DNA from: Pseudomonas sp. PSKL.D1 | GTDB taxonomy: Bacteria > Pseudomonadota > Gammaproteobacteria > Pseudomonadales > Pseudomonadaceae | Length of the DNA stretch: 64,000 nucleotides | NCBI RefSeq assembly: GCF_028898945.1 | Contig: NZ_CP118607.1 | Location: forward strand, 1,412,001 to 1,476,000 | Direction of reading: 5' to 3' | In this document: positions 36,655-46,405 of the stretch, piece after piece | How positions within the stretch are numbered: position 1 is the stretch's first letter | Layout: every line of letters begins with the position of its first letter | Notes under the pieces: generated by a model | The model's database searches: none | What the model was told of the DNA's origin: nothing | What the model saw: only the letters and a program-made list of their open reading frames with translations | Translations under genes and position numbers: made by a program

Positions 36655-38574
36655 TCAAACCCTGAACCGACTGATCATTTGCTGCAACTGCCCACCCAAC
36701 CGCGCCAGTTCAATGCTGGACGCCGACGTCTGTTGGCTGGCCTCAGCCGTTTGTTCGGAAATGTCCCGCACCGTTACAACGCTGCGGCTGATCTCTTCGG
36801 CCACCGCGCTCTGCTGCTCCGACGCTGCGGCAATCTGCTGGTTCATCAGCTGTATTCCCGACACCCGCTGGGTAATCCCCTCCAATGCAACGCCTGCCTC
36901 GCGCACCAGCGCCACGCTGCTCTGGGTGAGGTTGCGGCTTTCTTCCATCAGCTCACTCACCGAGCGGGTACCGCCTTCCAGGCTACCGATCGCCGATTCG
37001 ATCTCCAGCGTTGACGCTTGGGTACGTTGGGCCAGGCTGCGCACTTCATCCGCCACTACGGCGAAGCCACGGCCTGCCTCACCAGCACGGGCCGCTTCAA
37101 TGGCGGCATTGAGCGCCAGCAGGTTGGTTTGCTCGGCCACGGCCTTGATCACGTCCATGACCTTGCCGATGCGCTGGCTTTCTGTGCGCAATGCCCCCAT
37201 GGCCTCGCCGGTCGCTTCAACCTGGTCGGCCAGGCGGCCAATCTGCACCACCGCGCGGTTGACCACGCTGTCGCCCTCGCGGGCTTCTTCGTCGGTCGCA
37301 CTGGCGGCCTGGGACGCTTCGCCCGCGTTGCGTGCCACTTCATGCACGGTGGCGGCCATTTCCTGCATGGCGGTGGCGACCTGGTCGGTTTCCACTTTCT
37401 GGTTGTTGGCACCGGCGCTGGTTTGCTCAGTGATGGCCGACAACTCTTCGGTGGCGCTGGCAATCTGCGAAATGCCATCGCGTACCTGGGCCACCAGGTC
37501 GCGCAGGCTGCGGGTCATGCCGTGCAGTGCGTTCTGCAACTGGCCCACTTCGTCACGGCGCTTGCTGGCAGGCTGCTCGCTGAGGTCGCCCGCGGCCACC
37601 TGTTGCATGGCCCGCAAGGCTTGCTGCAGGGGGGCGCTGATCTGGCGTGCGATGAGAATGGCGGCGAGGATGCCCAGCAACAAGGCCAGCAAGGTGGTGA
37701 TGATCTGCAGGTTCTTGGCGAACTGGCTGTCGTTGACCACCGCCACCGCCTGGGCGTCGAGCAACTGGCCAATCAAGCCGTTGAGGGTATCAACGTCCCG
37801 GCCCATGGCATTGCGGTAGTCCACCAGCTTGCTGACTTCGCCACGGAAGGTTTCTACGGCCTGGGCATAGGTACGTACCTGCTGGCCCAGCGTATCGAAC
37901 TGTGCGGCGAAATTGCCATTGAACCTGGCCACCAGGCCCGGCAGGTCGTTCACGGTGGTGGCGATCTGCTGGTTCATCAGCTGTTCGGTGTCGGCGTTGG
38001 TGTTACCGGTGTAGCCACGCACGTGGTAGCGCAGCAGAATCAGGTTTTCGCGAATCTGGTTGATCGCCTCGATGCGCACGAAGCGCTGCTCGGCGTCGGG
38101 CAGGGCGCGTACCTGCTTGCGGATGTCCTCGATACTGGCGAACGACTGAGTGGCCAGCACGCCCATTTCCTTCTGGGCAGCGCGCATCTTCTGATAGGAC
38201 TGGAAGCTCTGTGCCTGGTTGGCGGCGTAGGCCTGCAGCGTTTGTTCGGCCTGGCTGACCAGCGCCAGGCTCTGTGGCTTGATCAGCACGCCGCGCAGTT
38301 TGGACAAAGGGGCCTGAAACGCCTCAAGCGCCCCTTGCAGTGCCTTGCCCTCGTTTTCGCCGCCATTGGCCATGGCATGACGCAAGCGGGCTTCGCGCAG
38401 GTCGCCGAGTGCATCGTTGAGGCGCGACACTTCGCTGACCACCTCGCTGCGCCGCACCAGGCTGCCCAGCCCGTCCCAGCTGATCAACGACTGGATCAAG
38501 GTCAGGCCCAGCACAAGGCCGAAACCGATGAAAAGTTTGTGGGCGATCTTCAAGTCGCCAAACCAGGTAAACAT
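36655..38574 (-). CDS. Methyl-accepting chemotaxis protein, HBM-type sensor domain
   Basis: A 639-residue chemoreceptor. TM1 ([18 protein letters not shown]) near residues 10-28, then a ~250-residue all-helical periplasmic domain of the helical bimodular (HBM) class as in McpS, TM2 ([18 protein letters not shown]) near 280-300, a HAMP domain, and a cytoplasmic hairpin with the tip [24 protein letters not shown] receptors in P. putida sense organic acids or aromatic acids, so a carboxylate ligand is likely, unproven. AAGGAG lies 12 nt before the ATG at 38574. Confidence 0.9.
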   Translation of the reverse strand: MFTWFGDLKIAHKLFIGFGLVLGLTLIQSLISWDGLGSLVRRSEVVSEVSRLNDALGDLREARLRHAMANGGENEGKALQGALEAFQAPLSKLRGVLIKPQSLALVSQAEQTLQAYAANQAQSFQSYQKMRAAQKEMGVLATQSFASIEDIRKQVRALPDAEQRFVRIEAINQIRENLILLRYHVRGYTGNTNADTEQLMNQQIATTVNDLPGLVARFNGNFAAQFDTLGQQVRTYAQAVETFRGEVSKLVDYRNAMGRDVDTLNGLIGQLLDAQAVAVVNDSQFAKNLQIITTLLALLLGILAAILIARQISAPLQQALRAMQQVAAGDLSEQPASKRRDEVGQLQNALHGMTRSLRDLVAQVRDGISQIASATEELSAITEQTSAGANNQKVETDQVATAMQEMAATVHEVARNAGEASQAASATDEEAREGDSVVNRAVVQIGRLADQVEATGEAMGALRTESQRIGKVMDVIKAVAEQTNLLALNAAIEAARAGEAGRGFAVVADEVRSLAQRTQASTLEIESAIGSLEGGTRSVSELMEESRNLTQSSVALVREAGVALEGITQRVSGIQLMNQQIAAASEQQSAVAEEISRSVVTVRDISEQTAEASQQTSASSIELARLGGQLQQMISRFRV

Positions 38575-38699
38575 ATACTGCTGAGCTCCTTTTCTTATGC
38601 GTTGGAGGAGACCGGAGGTCTGTTCCTTCTGTGAGATGTAGTCATACATATGAATTATCGACCGCTGGTCGGAATTCTGTAGATGTATTTCCAAATCTG

Positions 38700-41021
38700 T
38701 CAGGGCATAAGCTCGAAGCGCGCGGTACTGACCTGTTCGCTGTCCAGGCCGACCATCACATCAAAAGCGCCGGGTTCGGCGCCCCACTGCAGGTTCTGGT
38801 TGTAGAAGGACAGCGTGGATTCCTCAATGTCGAAGGTGATCTGGCGCTTTTCCCCGGGGGCCAGCAGCACTTTCTGAAAGCCTTTGAGTTCCTTGATGGG
38901 GCGGCTCACCGAACCGCTGATGTCGCGGATATACAACTGCACCACCGTTTCGCCTGCGCGGCCTCCAGTGTTCTGCACTTGCGCCTCGACTTGCAGCGTG
39001 TGCCCAGGCTGCAAGCGCAGGGTTGAAAGGCTTGGCGGTGAAAGGCTGAATTGCGTGTAGCTCAAGCCGAAGCCGAAGGGGTAGAGCGGGGTGTCGTCGA
39101 TGTCGAAGTAGCGGGAGCGGTAGGCTTTGTGAAGCGCCGGGTCGAAAGGGCGGCCCGTGTTCAAGCGGTTGTAGTACAGCGGAATCTGGCCAACGCTGCG
39201 TGGGAACGTGACGGGCAGTTTGCCCGATGGGTTGTAGTCGCCCAGCAGCACATCGGCGATGGCGTTGCCACCTTCGGTACCACTGAACCAGGCTTCCAGC
39301 ACGGCATCTGCCTGTCGGCTTTCTTCCTCAATGGTCATCGGGCGGCCGTTCATCAGCACCAGCACCAGAGGTTTGCCGGTTTCTTTCAGGGCCTTGAGCA
39401 ACGCCTTCTGTTGGCTTGGTAAGTTCAGGTCGGTCTTGCTGGCGCCTTCATGGGCCATTCCACGCGCTTCACCCAGCGCCGCGATGATGACATCGGCCTG
39501 CCGTGCGACGGCCAGTGCTTCGGCACGCAGTGTGGCAGGCGAACGTGGGTCGAAGTCGACTTTGTTGTCTGCCAGCAGGCTGAACGCGGCTTGATCGTCA
39601 CTGATGTTGGCCCCCAGTGCGTAAAGGACCTTGCCCTGGTTACCCAGCGCGGTTTTCAGGCCCTGGTACAGGCTGACCGCTTGCGCGGGCTGGCCGTTGG
39701 CTGGCCAACTGCCAAGAATGTCGACCCGGTTGTCGGCCAGCGGCCCGATCACGGCCACTGTGCCGCGCTTGGGCAAGGGCAGCAATTGATCACGGTTTTT
39801 CAGCAACACCAGCGAACGCCTGGCGACATCCCTGGCTTCGTTACGGTGCAGGCGTTGCTCAGCGTTCGGGTCGGCAGGGTCGTCCTTGGCCTCGCCGAGC
39901 CTGCGATAGGGGGCCTTGAACAGGCCCAGGTCATACTTCGTGGCAAGCACCTGACGCACCGCATCGTCCAGCACACGCATCGGCACCACGCCTTGTTCCA
40001 CCAACCCTGCCAGTGCGTCTGCAAAAAAACGGTCACTCATGCTGACTTGTGTACCTGCTTGCAACGCAGCACTGGCAGCCTCGGCGGGGGTTGCCGAGTA
40101 ACCGTGAGGGATCAGTTCCTGAACGGAATCGTAGTCACTGATGACCAACCCGCGATACTGCCATTGCTCGCGCAGCACTTCATGCAGCAACCATGGATTG
40201 GCAGAAGCAGGCACGCCGTTGAGGGTGGTGTAGGCCGACATTACGGCGCCTGCACCTGCGTCAAGCGCGGCGCGGTAAGGGGGCAGGTAGTACTGCAGTA
40301 ATTTGTGCGGGCTCATGTCAGTGCTGTTGTAGTCACGCCCGCCTTCGACGGCGCCGTAAGCGGCGTAATGCTTGACGCAGGCCATCAGGCTGTCGGCCGC
40401 TCCCACTGTTGGCCCTTGGAATCCCAGAACTGCCGTCGCTCCGGCCTGGCCTGCCAGGTAAGGGTCTTCACCAAATCCTTCGGCGACGCGGCCCCAGCGC
40501 GGGTCCCGGCTGATGTCGACCATCGGCGCGAAGGTCATGTCCAAGCCATCGGCGGTTGCCTCTACTGCCGCCGTTCGGGCGCTGGTGGCGATGGCCTGCA
40601 TATCCCAACTCGAGGCCAGGCCGAGGCCGATGGGGAATACCGTGCGATGGCCATGGATCACATCGCCAGCAAAGAACAGCGGGATCTGCAGGCGGCTGTC
40701 CATGGCTTCATCCTGCAGCGCGCGCAAGGTTGCGCGATCAACGCCGGGGGCGGGGAGAATCGAACCGACTTCGCCGCGGTGCACGGCATCGAGCAGGTCC
40801 TGAATGGCCGGTGAGTCCAGCGCGCCACGCGCGTCCAGCATGCGCAACTGGCCCACCTTCTCGCTCAGTTGCATCCGGCTGAGCACTTCATCCAGATAAC
40901 GCTCCTTGTCATTGGCGGGCAAGTTTTTCGTATAGTGCGTGGCACCCGCAACCAGCAAGGCGCCCATCAGCAATGCCAAAACCGAAGGCATGTGGATGTG
41001 CTTCAGGTGCTGCCCGGCCAT
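38700..41021 (-). CDS. bglX: Periplasmic beta-glucosidase, GH3
   Basis: A 773-residue glycoside hydrolase family 3 enzyme: exported N-terminus (hydrophobic [20 protein letters not shown]), an N-terminal TIM barrel with KHYAAYG and nucleophile D in [11 protein letters not shown], the alpha/beta sandwich (residues ~400-620) and a C-terminal fibronectin-like FnIII domain. Removes terminal glucose from beta-glucosides. The start at 41021 supplies a basic n-region (HLKHIH); 40991 gives 763 residues and is the alternative. No strong ribosome binding site at either. Confidence 0.92.
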   Translation of the reverse strand: MAGQHLKHIHMPSVLALLMGALLVAGATHYTKNLPANDKERYLDEVLSRMQLSEKVGQLRMLDARGALDSPAIQDLLDAVHRGEVGSILPAPGVDRATLRALQDEAMDSRLQIPLFFAGDVIHGHRTVFPIGLGLASSWDMQAIATSARTAAVEATADGLDMTFAPMVDISRDPRWGRVAEGFGEDPYLAGQAGATAVLGFQGPTVGAADSLMACVKHYAAYGAVEGGRDYNSTDMSPHKLLQYYLPPYRAALDAGAGAVMSAYTTLNGVPASANPWLLHEVLREQWQYRGLVISDYDSVQELIPHGYSATPAEAASAALQAGTQVSMSDRFFADALAGLVEQGVVPMRVLDDAVRQVLATKYDLGLFKAPYRRLGEAKDDPADPNAEQRLHRNEARDVARRSLVLLKNRDQLLPLPKRGTVAVIGPLADNRVDILGSWPANGQPAQAVSLYQGLKTALGNQGKVLYALGANISDDQAAFSLLADNKVDFDPRSPATLRAEALAVARQADVIIAALGEARGMAHEGASKTDLNLPSQQKALLKALKETGKPLVLVLMNGRPMTIEEESRQADAVLEAWFSGTEGGNAIADVLLGDYNPSGKLPVTFPRSVGQIPLYYNRLNTGRPFDPALHKAYRSRYFDIDDTPLYPFGFGLSYTQFSLSPPSLSTLRLQPGHTLQVEAQVQNTGGRAGETVVQLYIRDISGSVSRPIKELKGFQKVLLAPGEKRQITFDIEESTLSFYNQNLQWGAEPGAFDVMVGLDSEQVSTARFELMP

Positions 41022-41179
41022 CGCAGTGCATCCGTTTGAAGGTATGCGACAAGGGTGCCCGCGCTGCCATGGTGGGGCTACTGGCAAAACTGTCAGTTGA
41101 CATGGATGTGGCCTCGGCCCCTTTTGAGGCATTCTAATCAGGCAACGGCCACTCACGGCCCCACTCAGGACCATGGACG

Positions 41180-43057
41180 ATGAGTCACCCTTCGCAATTC
41201 ACCCTGCTCGGCAAGCGCCGTTTCTTGCCGTTCTTCATCACCCAATTGCTGGGTGCTTTCAACGACAACCTGTTCAAGCAGTCGCTGATCCTGGCCATTT
41301 TGTTCAAGCTCAGCCTGGGTGAGGGTGACCGGTCGATCTGGGTCAACCTGTGCGCGCTGCTGTTCATTCTGCCGTTCTTTCTGTTCTCGGCGCTGGGCGG
41401 CCAGTTTGGCGAGAAGTTCGCCAAGGACGCGCTGATACGCGCTATCAAACTGGCAGAAATCGGCATCATGGCCGTAGGCGCCGTCGGTTTTGCGACCGAC
41501 CACCTCACCCTGATGCTGGTCGCGCTATTCGGCATGGGTACCCACTCGGCACTGTTCGGCCCGGTGAAATATTCAATTCTGCCCCAGGCACTGCGTGAAG
41601 AAGAACTGGTGGGCGGCAACGGCCTGGTGGAAATGGGCACGTTCCTGGCCATCCTCGCCGGCACCATTGGCGCCGGGGTGATGATGGCCAGCGACAGCTA
41701 CGCATCGGTGGTGGCCGGTGGTGTGGTCGGCACCGCTGTGCTGGGCTACCTGGCCAGCCGCTGGATCCCAAGGGCGGCGGCCGTTTCGCCACAGATGCCG
41801 CTGGACTGGAACATCTTCAAGCAATCCTGGGCGATCTTGCGCATGGGCCTGGGGCAAACGCCTGCGGTGTCGCGCTCGATTGTCGGCAACTCGTGGTTCT
41901 GGTTTGTCGGCGCCATCTACCTGACCCAGATTCCGGCCTACGCCAAAGACTGGCTGCACGGCGATGGCACTGTCGTCACCTTGGTGCTGACCTTGTTCTC
42001 GGTGGGCATCGCCCTGGGTTCGCTGCTGTGCGAACGCCTGAGCGGGCGTAAGGTCGAGATTGGCCTGGTGCCGTTTGGCTCGTTTGGCCTGACCCTGTTC
42101 GGCCTGCTCTGGTGGTGGCATTCCGGCGACGTACCGGCCGCCCCCGTTCCCCACGACTGGCTGGCGCTGCTGGGCATGAGCGAAGCCTGGTGGATCCTGC
42201 TGTCGATCGTTGGCCTGGGTGTGTTCGGCGGCTTCTACATCGTGCCGTTGTATGCGCTGATTCAGGCGCGTACCGCCGAGGGCGAGCGCGCCCGTGTGAT
42301 TGCCGCCAACAACATCCTCAACGCATTGTTCATGGTGGTGTCGGCGGTCCTCACCATGGTCCTGCTCGGCCTGGCAGAGTTGAGCATCCCGCAGCTGTTC
42401 CTGGTGGTGTCGCTGCTCAACGTGCTGGTCAATGCCTACATCTTCCGCATCGTGCCCGAGTTCACCATGCGCTTCCTGATCTGGCTGCTCAGCCACTCGA
42501 TGTACCGTGTGGCGCACCGTGACCTGGAGCGTATTCCCGATGAAGGCGCCGCGTTGCTGGTGTGCAACCATGTGTCGTTCGTGGATGCGCTGCTGCTGGG
42601 CGGGGCGATTCGTCGGCCGATTCGCTTCGTCATGTACTACAAGATCTACAACCTGCCGGTGCTCAACTTTGTGTTCCGCACCGCCGGCGCCATCCCGATT
42701 GCCGGGCGCAACGAAGACCTGGCGACCTACGAGCGTGCCTTCGCCCGTATCGCTCAGTACCTGGCGGCAGGCGAACTGGTGTGCATCTTCCCGGAAGGCA
42801 AGCTGACCGGTGATGGTGAGATCGATGTGTTCAAAGGGGGCGTGAACCGCATTCTGGAAGAAACCCCGGTGCCGGTAATTCCGCTGGCGTTGCAGGGGTT
42901 GTGGGGTAGCTTCTTCAGCCGCGACCCGGCAAAAGGGTTCTTCAAACGCTTGTGGTCGCGGGTGACCATCGTGGCTGGCACCGCCATCCCGGTGGAGGCG
43001 GCGCAGCCCGAGGCCCTGCGCGAGCAGGTCAGCCGTTTGCGCGGGGATTTGCGCTGA
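41180..43057 (+). CDS. LplT-PlsC fusion: MFS lysophospholipid transporter-like plus acyltransferase
   Basis: A 625-residue protein. Residues 1-~410 are a 12-span MFS related to LplT (LGKRRFLPFFITQLLGAFNDNLFKQ). Residues ~430-625 are a PlsC/LPLAT domain with the H-x4-D catalytic motif in CNHVSFVDALLL and the FPEGKLTGDGE block. Such fusions are thought to import lysophospholipids and re-acylate them. Many relatives also carry an AMP-binding acyl-ACP synthetase domain; it is absent here, so the acyl donor would be free acyl-ACP/CoA. Ends 9 bp from the convergent gdx gene. Confidence 0.9.
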   Translation: MSHPSQFTLLGKRRFLPFFITQLLGAFNDNLFKQSLILAILFKLSLGEGDRSIWVNLCALLFILPFFLFSALGGQFGEKFAKDALIRAIKLAEIGIMAVGAVGFATDHLTLMLVALFGMGTHSALFGPVKYSILPQALREEELVGGNGLVEMGTFLAILAGTIGAGVMMASDSYASVVAGGVVGTAVLGYLASRWIPRAAAVSPQMPLDWNIFKQSWAILRMGLGQTPAVSRSIVGNSWFWFVGAIYLTQIPAYAKDWLHGDGTVVTLVLTLFSVGIALGSLLCERLSGRKVEIGLVPFGSFGLTLFGLLWWWHSGDVPAAPVPHDWLALLGMSEAWWILLSIVGLGVFGGFYIVPLYALIQARTAEGERARVIAANNILNALFMVVSAVLTMVLLGLAELSIPQLFLVVSLLNVLVNAYIFRIVPEFTMRFLIWLLSHSMYRVAHRDLERIPDEGAALLVCNHVSFVDALLLGGAIRRPIRFVMYYKIYNLPVLNFVFRTAGAIPIAGRNEDLATYERAFARIAQYLAAGELVCIFPEGKLTGDGEIDVFKGGVNRILEETPVPVIPLALQGLWGSFFSRDPAKGFFKRLWSRVTIVAGTAIPVEAAQPEALREQVSRLRGDLR

Positions 43058-43066
43058 AGGGGCAGG

Positions 43067-43384
43067 TCAGCTTGCGCTGATCTTGAGGCCGATCAGGCCG
43101 GTGACGATCAGCGCAACACTCACCAACCGCACCAAGGCCATGGATTCACCGAACAGGATGATGCCGGCGATGACCGTACCCACGGCGCCAACGCCGGTCC
43201 AGATGGCATAGGCAGTGCCCAGCGGCAGTTCTTTCATCGCCAGGCCCAGCAAGCCCAGGCTGATGACCATGGCGCCGACGGTAAGAATGGTGGGGAGCGG
43301 TTTGGTGAAACCGTCGGTGTATTTCAGGCCGACAGCCCAGCCGACTTCGAACAGGCCGGCAAAGAACAGGATGATCCAGGACAT
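43067..43384 (-). CDS. gdx: Guanidinium exporter, SMR family (Gdx/SugE)
   Basis: A 105-residue, four-span small multidrug resistance protein: [20 protein letters not shown] with the essential E in span 1 (FEVGWA), and [14 protein letters not shown] in span 3. Gdx proteins export guanidinium in exchange for protons. The assignment is strengthened by the guanidine-II riboswitch directly upstream at 43411-43460. Earlier annotations call such proteins SugE, quaternary ammonium resistance. Confidence 0.94.
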   Translation of the reverse strand: MSWIILFFAGLFEVGWAVGLKYTDGFTKPLPTILTVGAMVISLGLLGLAMKELPLGTAYAIWTGVGAVGTVIAGIILFGESMALVRLVSVALIVTGLIGLKISAS

Positions 43385-43410
43385 GAGAGTGTCTCCATCG
43401 TTTGAATGAT

Positions 43411-43460
43411 GGGGCCGTCCCCGGATGCGGTCACGCGGTGCGTCGTGAGGCCGTCCTCAC
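43411..43460 (-). promoter_or_regulatory. Guanidine-II (mini-ykkC) riboswitch
   Basis: On the minus strand two perfect hairpins carry the class-defining ACGR loop: GTGAGG-ACGG-CCTCAC (43460 down to 43445) and GGGG-ACGG-CCCC (43422 down to 43411), separated by 22 nt. The second ends 26 nt before the gdx ATG. Guanidine pairs the two loops and frees the ribosome binding site, so gdx should rise with guanidine. Confidence 0.93.
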
Positions 43461-43506
43461 AGTGGGCACTATAGTGCACATTTGTGCAGAAATGGGCAAG
43501 TCTGTA

Positions 43507-43577
43507 CCGGCCTCATCGCGGATAAATCCGCTCCTACAATGCCCGTGTAGGAGCGGATTTATCCGCGATGAGGCCGG
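43507..43577. repeat. Inverted REP pair, perfect 32-bp arms
   Basis: Arms 43507-43538 and 43546-43577 are exact reverse complements with a 7-nt loop, using the GCGGATAAATCCGC core. Placed between gdx and the BASS gene. Confidence 0.92.
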
Positions 43578-43588
43578 CAAATCCATCA

Positions 43589-44554
43589 TCAATGCCGAGC
43601 TGGCTCCCCGCTCTGAACGGTTTCCCCAGGCTCTTCCATCCGCCTGAACCAGGTAGAAAGCAACGCCCCCGAAATGTTGTGCCAAACACTGAACAACGCA
43701 CTCGGCACCGCCGCCAACGGCGAGAAGTGCGCCGCCGCCAGCGCAGCCCCCAGCCCGGAATTCTGCATGCCCACCTCCAGCGCCAGCGCCTTGCGCTGGG
43801 CCAGCGGCAGTTTGCAGAACTTGCCGGTCAGGTAACCCAGCAGGTAACCGAAGCTGTTATGCAGCATGACCACAGCCATGATCAGCAGCCCCGACTCGGC
43901 AATCTTCGCCTGGCTGGCCGCCACCACCGCGCACACGATCATGACGATGCTCACCACCGACACCAGTGGCAGCACTTGCACCGCCAACTGCACCCGCGCA
44001 CCGAGCAGGCGCTGGGCCACCACGCCGAGCACGATTGGCAGCATCACCAACTGCAGGATCGACCAGAACATGTCCATGAAGGACACCGGCAGCCAGGCCG
44101 AGGCCAGGAACCAGATCAAGGCCGGGGTCAGCAGCGGCGCCAGCAGGGTCGTGACTGCCGCGATGGCCACGGCCAGCGCCAGGTCACCCTTGGACAACCA
44201 CACCATCACGTTCGACGCCGTGCCGCTCGGGCAGCAACCCACCAGAATCACGCCCACCGCAATTTCGGCCGGCAAGTGGAACAGCTGGCACAGCAGCCAC
44301 GCCATGCCCGGCATGATCACGAAATGCGCCACCACGCCCAGCGCCACGCGCCAGGGTTGGCGGGCGAGGGCGGCAAAGTCGTCGAGCTTGAGCGTAAGGC
44401 CCATGCCGAACATCACCAGGCCCAGCAGCGGCACGATGGCCACCTTGAGGGCGACGAACCATTGCGGTTGCAGGAAGGCCAGGCAGGCAAACACCAGCAC
44501 CCAGAGGGCGAAGGTGTTGCCGACGAAGCGGCTGAAGGCGGCGAGGGCGCGCAT
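43589..44554 (-). CDS. Bile acid:sodium symporter-family (BASS) transporter
   Basis: A 321-residue membrane protein with about ten helices and the family's crossover motifs GVILVGCCPSGTASNV and EVGMQNSGLGAALA, both holding residues that form the Na+ sites in BASS structures. Bacterial members move organic anions, for example pantoate (PanS); the substrate here is unknown. Its 3' end is 11 bp from the REP pair; another REP pair lies upstream. Confidence 0.9.
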   Translation of the reverse strand: MRALAAFSRFVGNTFALWVLVFACLAFLQPQWFVALKVAIVPLLGLVMFGMGLTLKLDDFAALARQPWRVALGVVAHFVIMPGMAWLLCQLFHLPAEIAVGVILVGCCPSGTASNVMVWLSKGDLALAVAIAAVTTLLAPLLTPALIWFLASAWLPVSFMDMFWSILQLVMLPIVLGVVAQRLLGARVQLAVQVLPLVSVVSIVMIVCAVVAASQAKIAESGLLIMAVVMLHNSFGYLLGYLTGKFCKLPLAQRKALALEVGMQNSGLGAALAAAHFSPLAAVPSALFSVWHNISGALLSTWFRRMEEPGETVQSGEPARH

Positions 44555-44600
44555 GGGAGGTCCTTTTCTATTTATAGGTAGCGGTAAATTTCACGGACGT

Positions 44601-44672
44601 CTCGCGGATAAATCCGCTCCTACAGGGGAACCACTCAACCTGTAGGAGCGGATTCATCCGCGATGAGGCCGG
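44601..44672. repeat. Inverted REP pair between BASS and rdgC genes
   Basis: CTCGCGGATAAATCCGCTCCTACA (44601-44624) faces TGTAGGAGCGGATTCATCCGCGATGAGGCCGG (44641-44672). The two cores differ by one base in the arm junction. Confidence 0.9.
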
Positions 44673-44681
44673 CCCTGCTTA

Positions 44682-45602
44682 TTACACCCCTTGCGGAATC
44701 TCTTCACCGCCCAACGCCTCGAACAGCACCGGCAGGAACTCGGCAAAGGTCATCATCATCAGCTGGAAGCTGGCATCGAACTGCTGCGCCGCCTCATCGC
44801 CACCATCTTGTTCGGCTTGCTCCTGCAGCAGTTCTTCGAACTTCAGGCGTTTGATGACCATCTTGTCGTCGAGGATGAACGACAGCTTGTCCTGCCAGGC
44901 CAGGGCCAGCTGGGTGACCACTTTGCCCGTGCTCAGGTGCAGCTGGATTTCCTCGCCGGTCAGGTCCTGGCGCTTGCAGCGCACGATGCCGCCGTCTTCG
45001 GCGGTATCACGCAGTTCGCATTCGTCCAGTACATAGAAGCCTTCGGCGGCCTGCTGCGACTTGACCCAGTCGGTCATGGTGGCCGTAGGGGCAATTTTCA
45101 CGGTGGCCGGGCGTACCGGCAGCGAGCCGATCACTTCACGCAGGGTCGAAAGCAGGTCTTCGGCGCGCTTGGCGCTGGCCGAGTTGACCAAAATCATGCC
45201 CAGGCGCGGGGCGATGGCGGCGAAGATCATCGAGCGGCGGATGAACGCACGCGGCAGGAAGGCCTGGATGATTTCGTCCTTGATCTGGTCGCGTTCCTTT
45301 TTGTAGACCTTGCGCATCTGCTCGGTCTCGATCTCTTCGACCTTTTCCTTGACCGCATCGTTGACCACGCTGCTGGGCAGGATGCGCTCTTCCTTGCGTG
45401 CGGCAATCAGCAGGTACTCACCGCTCACATGCACCAGTGGGGCGTCTTCGCCTTTGCCGAAGGGGGCCACGAAACCGTAGGTGGTCAGCTCCTGGCTGGC
45501 GCAGGGGCGGGCCGGCTTGCTGGCCAGGGCGGCTTCCAGTGCTTCAGCCTCGAACGGGATTTCCTGGGTCAGGCGGTAGGACAGCAGGTTCTTGAACCAC
45601 AT
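44682..45602 (-). CDS. rdgC: Recombination-associated protein RdgC
   Basis: A 306-residue ring-forming DNA-binding protein that restrains RecA filament formation. Starts [13 protein letters not shown], the usual N-terminus, with [17 protein letters not shown] and a C-terminal half typical of RdgC. The start at 45602 gives the family's length; the frame opens 12 codons upstream without support. Single gene, minus strand. Confidence 0.95.
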   Translation of the reverse strand: MWFKNLLSYRLTQEIPFEAEALEAALASKPARPCASQELTTYGFVAPFGKGEDAPLVHVSGEYLLIAARKEERILPSSVVNDAVKEKVEEIETEQMRKVYKKERDQIKDEIIQAFLPRAFIRRSMIFAAIAPRLGMILVNSASAKRAEDLLSTLREVIGSLPVRPATVKIAPTATMTDWVKSQQAAEGFYVLDECELRDTAEDGGIVRCKRQDLTGEEIQLHLSTGKVVTQLALAWQDKLSFILDDKMVIKRLKFEELLQEQAEQDGGDEAAQQFDASFQLMMMTFAEFLPVLFEALGGEEIPQGV

Positions 45603-45768
45603 GGGGGGCGATCTCTCCTTAATGCATAAGCCGGGCATTATTCTCCGAGCAGCGCCTTCAGGCCAACCCTGTCATAGGGCCAGCAACCGTTAAACGCCGA
45701 GAAAAACCGGATTGCGCTAGGTCTTTGATACGGCTGATATTTTTTCGTGAAAAAAATTGAAAAAGTGC

Positions 45769-45797
45769 TTGCCAGCACGATTGGTCAACCGTAGAAT
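45769..45797 (+). promoter_or_regulatory. Sigma-70-like promoter of the first tRNA pair
   Basis: TTGCCA (45769-45774), a 17-bp spacer, then TAGAAT (45792-45797), followed by a GC-rich GCGCGCC discriminator as expected for stringently controlled stable RNA. The same arrangement recurs 331 bp later. Confidence 0.75.
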
Positions 45798-45817
45798 GCG
45801 CGCCACACCGAGACGAA

Positions 45818-45893
45818 GGGTGATTAGCTCAGCCGGGAGAGCATCTGCCTTACAAGCAGAGGGTCGGCGGTTCGATCCCGTCATCACCCACCA
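45818..45893 (+). tRNA. tRNA-Val (UAC)
   Basis: 76 nt, with acceptor stem GGGTGAT/ATCACCC, discriminator A and encoded CCA. The anticodon loop is CTTACAA, anticodon TAC, which reads GTA valine codons and, by wobble or modification, others. First gene of the unit. Confidence 0.97.
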
Positions 45894-45906
45894 CTCGATG
45901 TATAGC

Positions 45907-45983
45907 GCAGCGGTAGTTCAGTCGGTTAGAATACCGGCCTGTCACGCCGGGGGTCGCGGGTTCGAGTCCCGTCCGCTGCGCCA
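45907..45983 (+). tRNA. tRNA-Asp (GUC)
   Basis: 77 nt, acceptor GCAGCGG/CCGCTGC, discriminator G and encoded CCA. The anticodon stem-loop reads CGGCCTGTCACGCCGG with GTC. It lies 13 bp after tRNA-Val. Confidence 0.97.
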
Positions 45984-46022
45984 TATTCAACTTCCAGGGC
46001 CCACTGAACACCCGGAAGTTAC

Positions 46023-46054
46023 AAAAAAGCGACCTTATAGGTCGCTTTTTTTTT
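46023..46054 (+). terminator. Terminator of the first tRNA unit
   Basis: AAAAAAGCGACCTTATAGGTCGC followed by nine T: stem GCGACC/GGTCGC. Confidence 0.9.
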
Positions 46055-46099
46055 CCTGATTTTTAGTATGCGGTGATGAAAAATAATTACGCGAAAGGC

Positions 46100-46128
46100 T
46101 TGCCAGCGTAAAAGTTCCTCCGTAGAAT
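46100..46128 (+). promoter_or_regulatory. Sigma-70-like promoter of the second tRNA pair
   Basis: TTGCCA (46100-46105), 17-bp spacer, TAGAAT (46123-46128), again with GCGCGCC after it. Only the spacer differs much from the first copy. Confidence 0.75.
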
Positions 46129-46148
46129 GCGCGCCTCACCGAGACGAA

Positions 46149-46224
46149 GGGTGATTAGCTCAGCCGGGAGAGCATCTGCCTTACAAGCAGAGGGTCGGCG
46201 GTTCGATCCCGTCATCACCCACCA
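46149..46224 (+). tRNA. tRNA-Val (UAC), second copy
   Basis: Identical to the first copy, 331 bp downstream. Confidence 0.97.
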
Positions 46225-46237
46225 CTCGATGAATAGC

Positions 46238-46314
46238 GCAGCGGTAGTTCAGTCGGTTAGAATACCGGCCTGTCACGCCGGGGGTCGCGGGTTCGAGTCC
46301 CGTCCGCTGCGCCA
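46238..46314 (+). tRNA. tRNA-Asp (GUC), second copy
   Basis: Identical to the first copy, 331 bp downstream; followed by a terminator. Confidence 0.97.
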
Positions 46315-46353
46315 TATTCAACTTCCAGGGCCTACTGAACACCCGGAAGTTAC

Positions 46354-46385
46354 AAAAAAAGCGACCTTAGGGTCGCTTTTTTTTT
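46354..46385 (+). terminator. Terminator of the second tRNA unit
   Basis: GCGACCTTAGGGTCGC followed by about nine T. The loop differs from that of the first unit while the stem is kept. Ends 20 bp before the map stop on the other strand. Confidence 0.88.
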
Positions 46386-46405
46386 GCTTCGCGGTTCAAG
46401 CACAC

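Larger units (their letters stand above)
45768..46385 (+). repeat. Tandem duplication of a tRNA-Val/tRNA-Asp unit
   Basis: Two ~290-bp copies in direct orientation, period 331 bp, each with promoter, tRNA-Val, tRNA-Asp and terminator. The tRNA sequences are identical; the spacers and terminator loops differ at a few bases, so the copies are not perfectly homogenised. Confidence 0.92.

Noticed and set aside
37018..38634. 538-codon plus-strand frame inside the chemoreceptor gene
   Set aside because: Antisense to the chemoreceptor; no start signal or domain.
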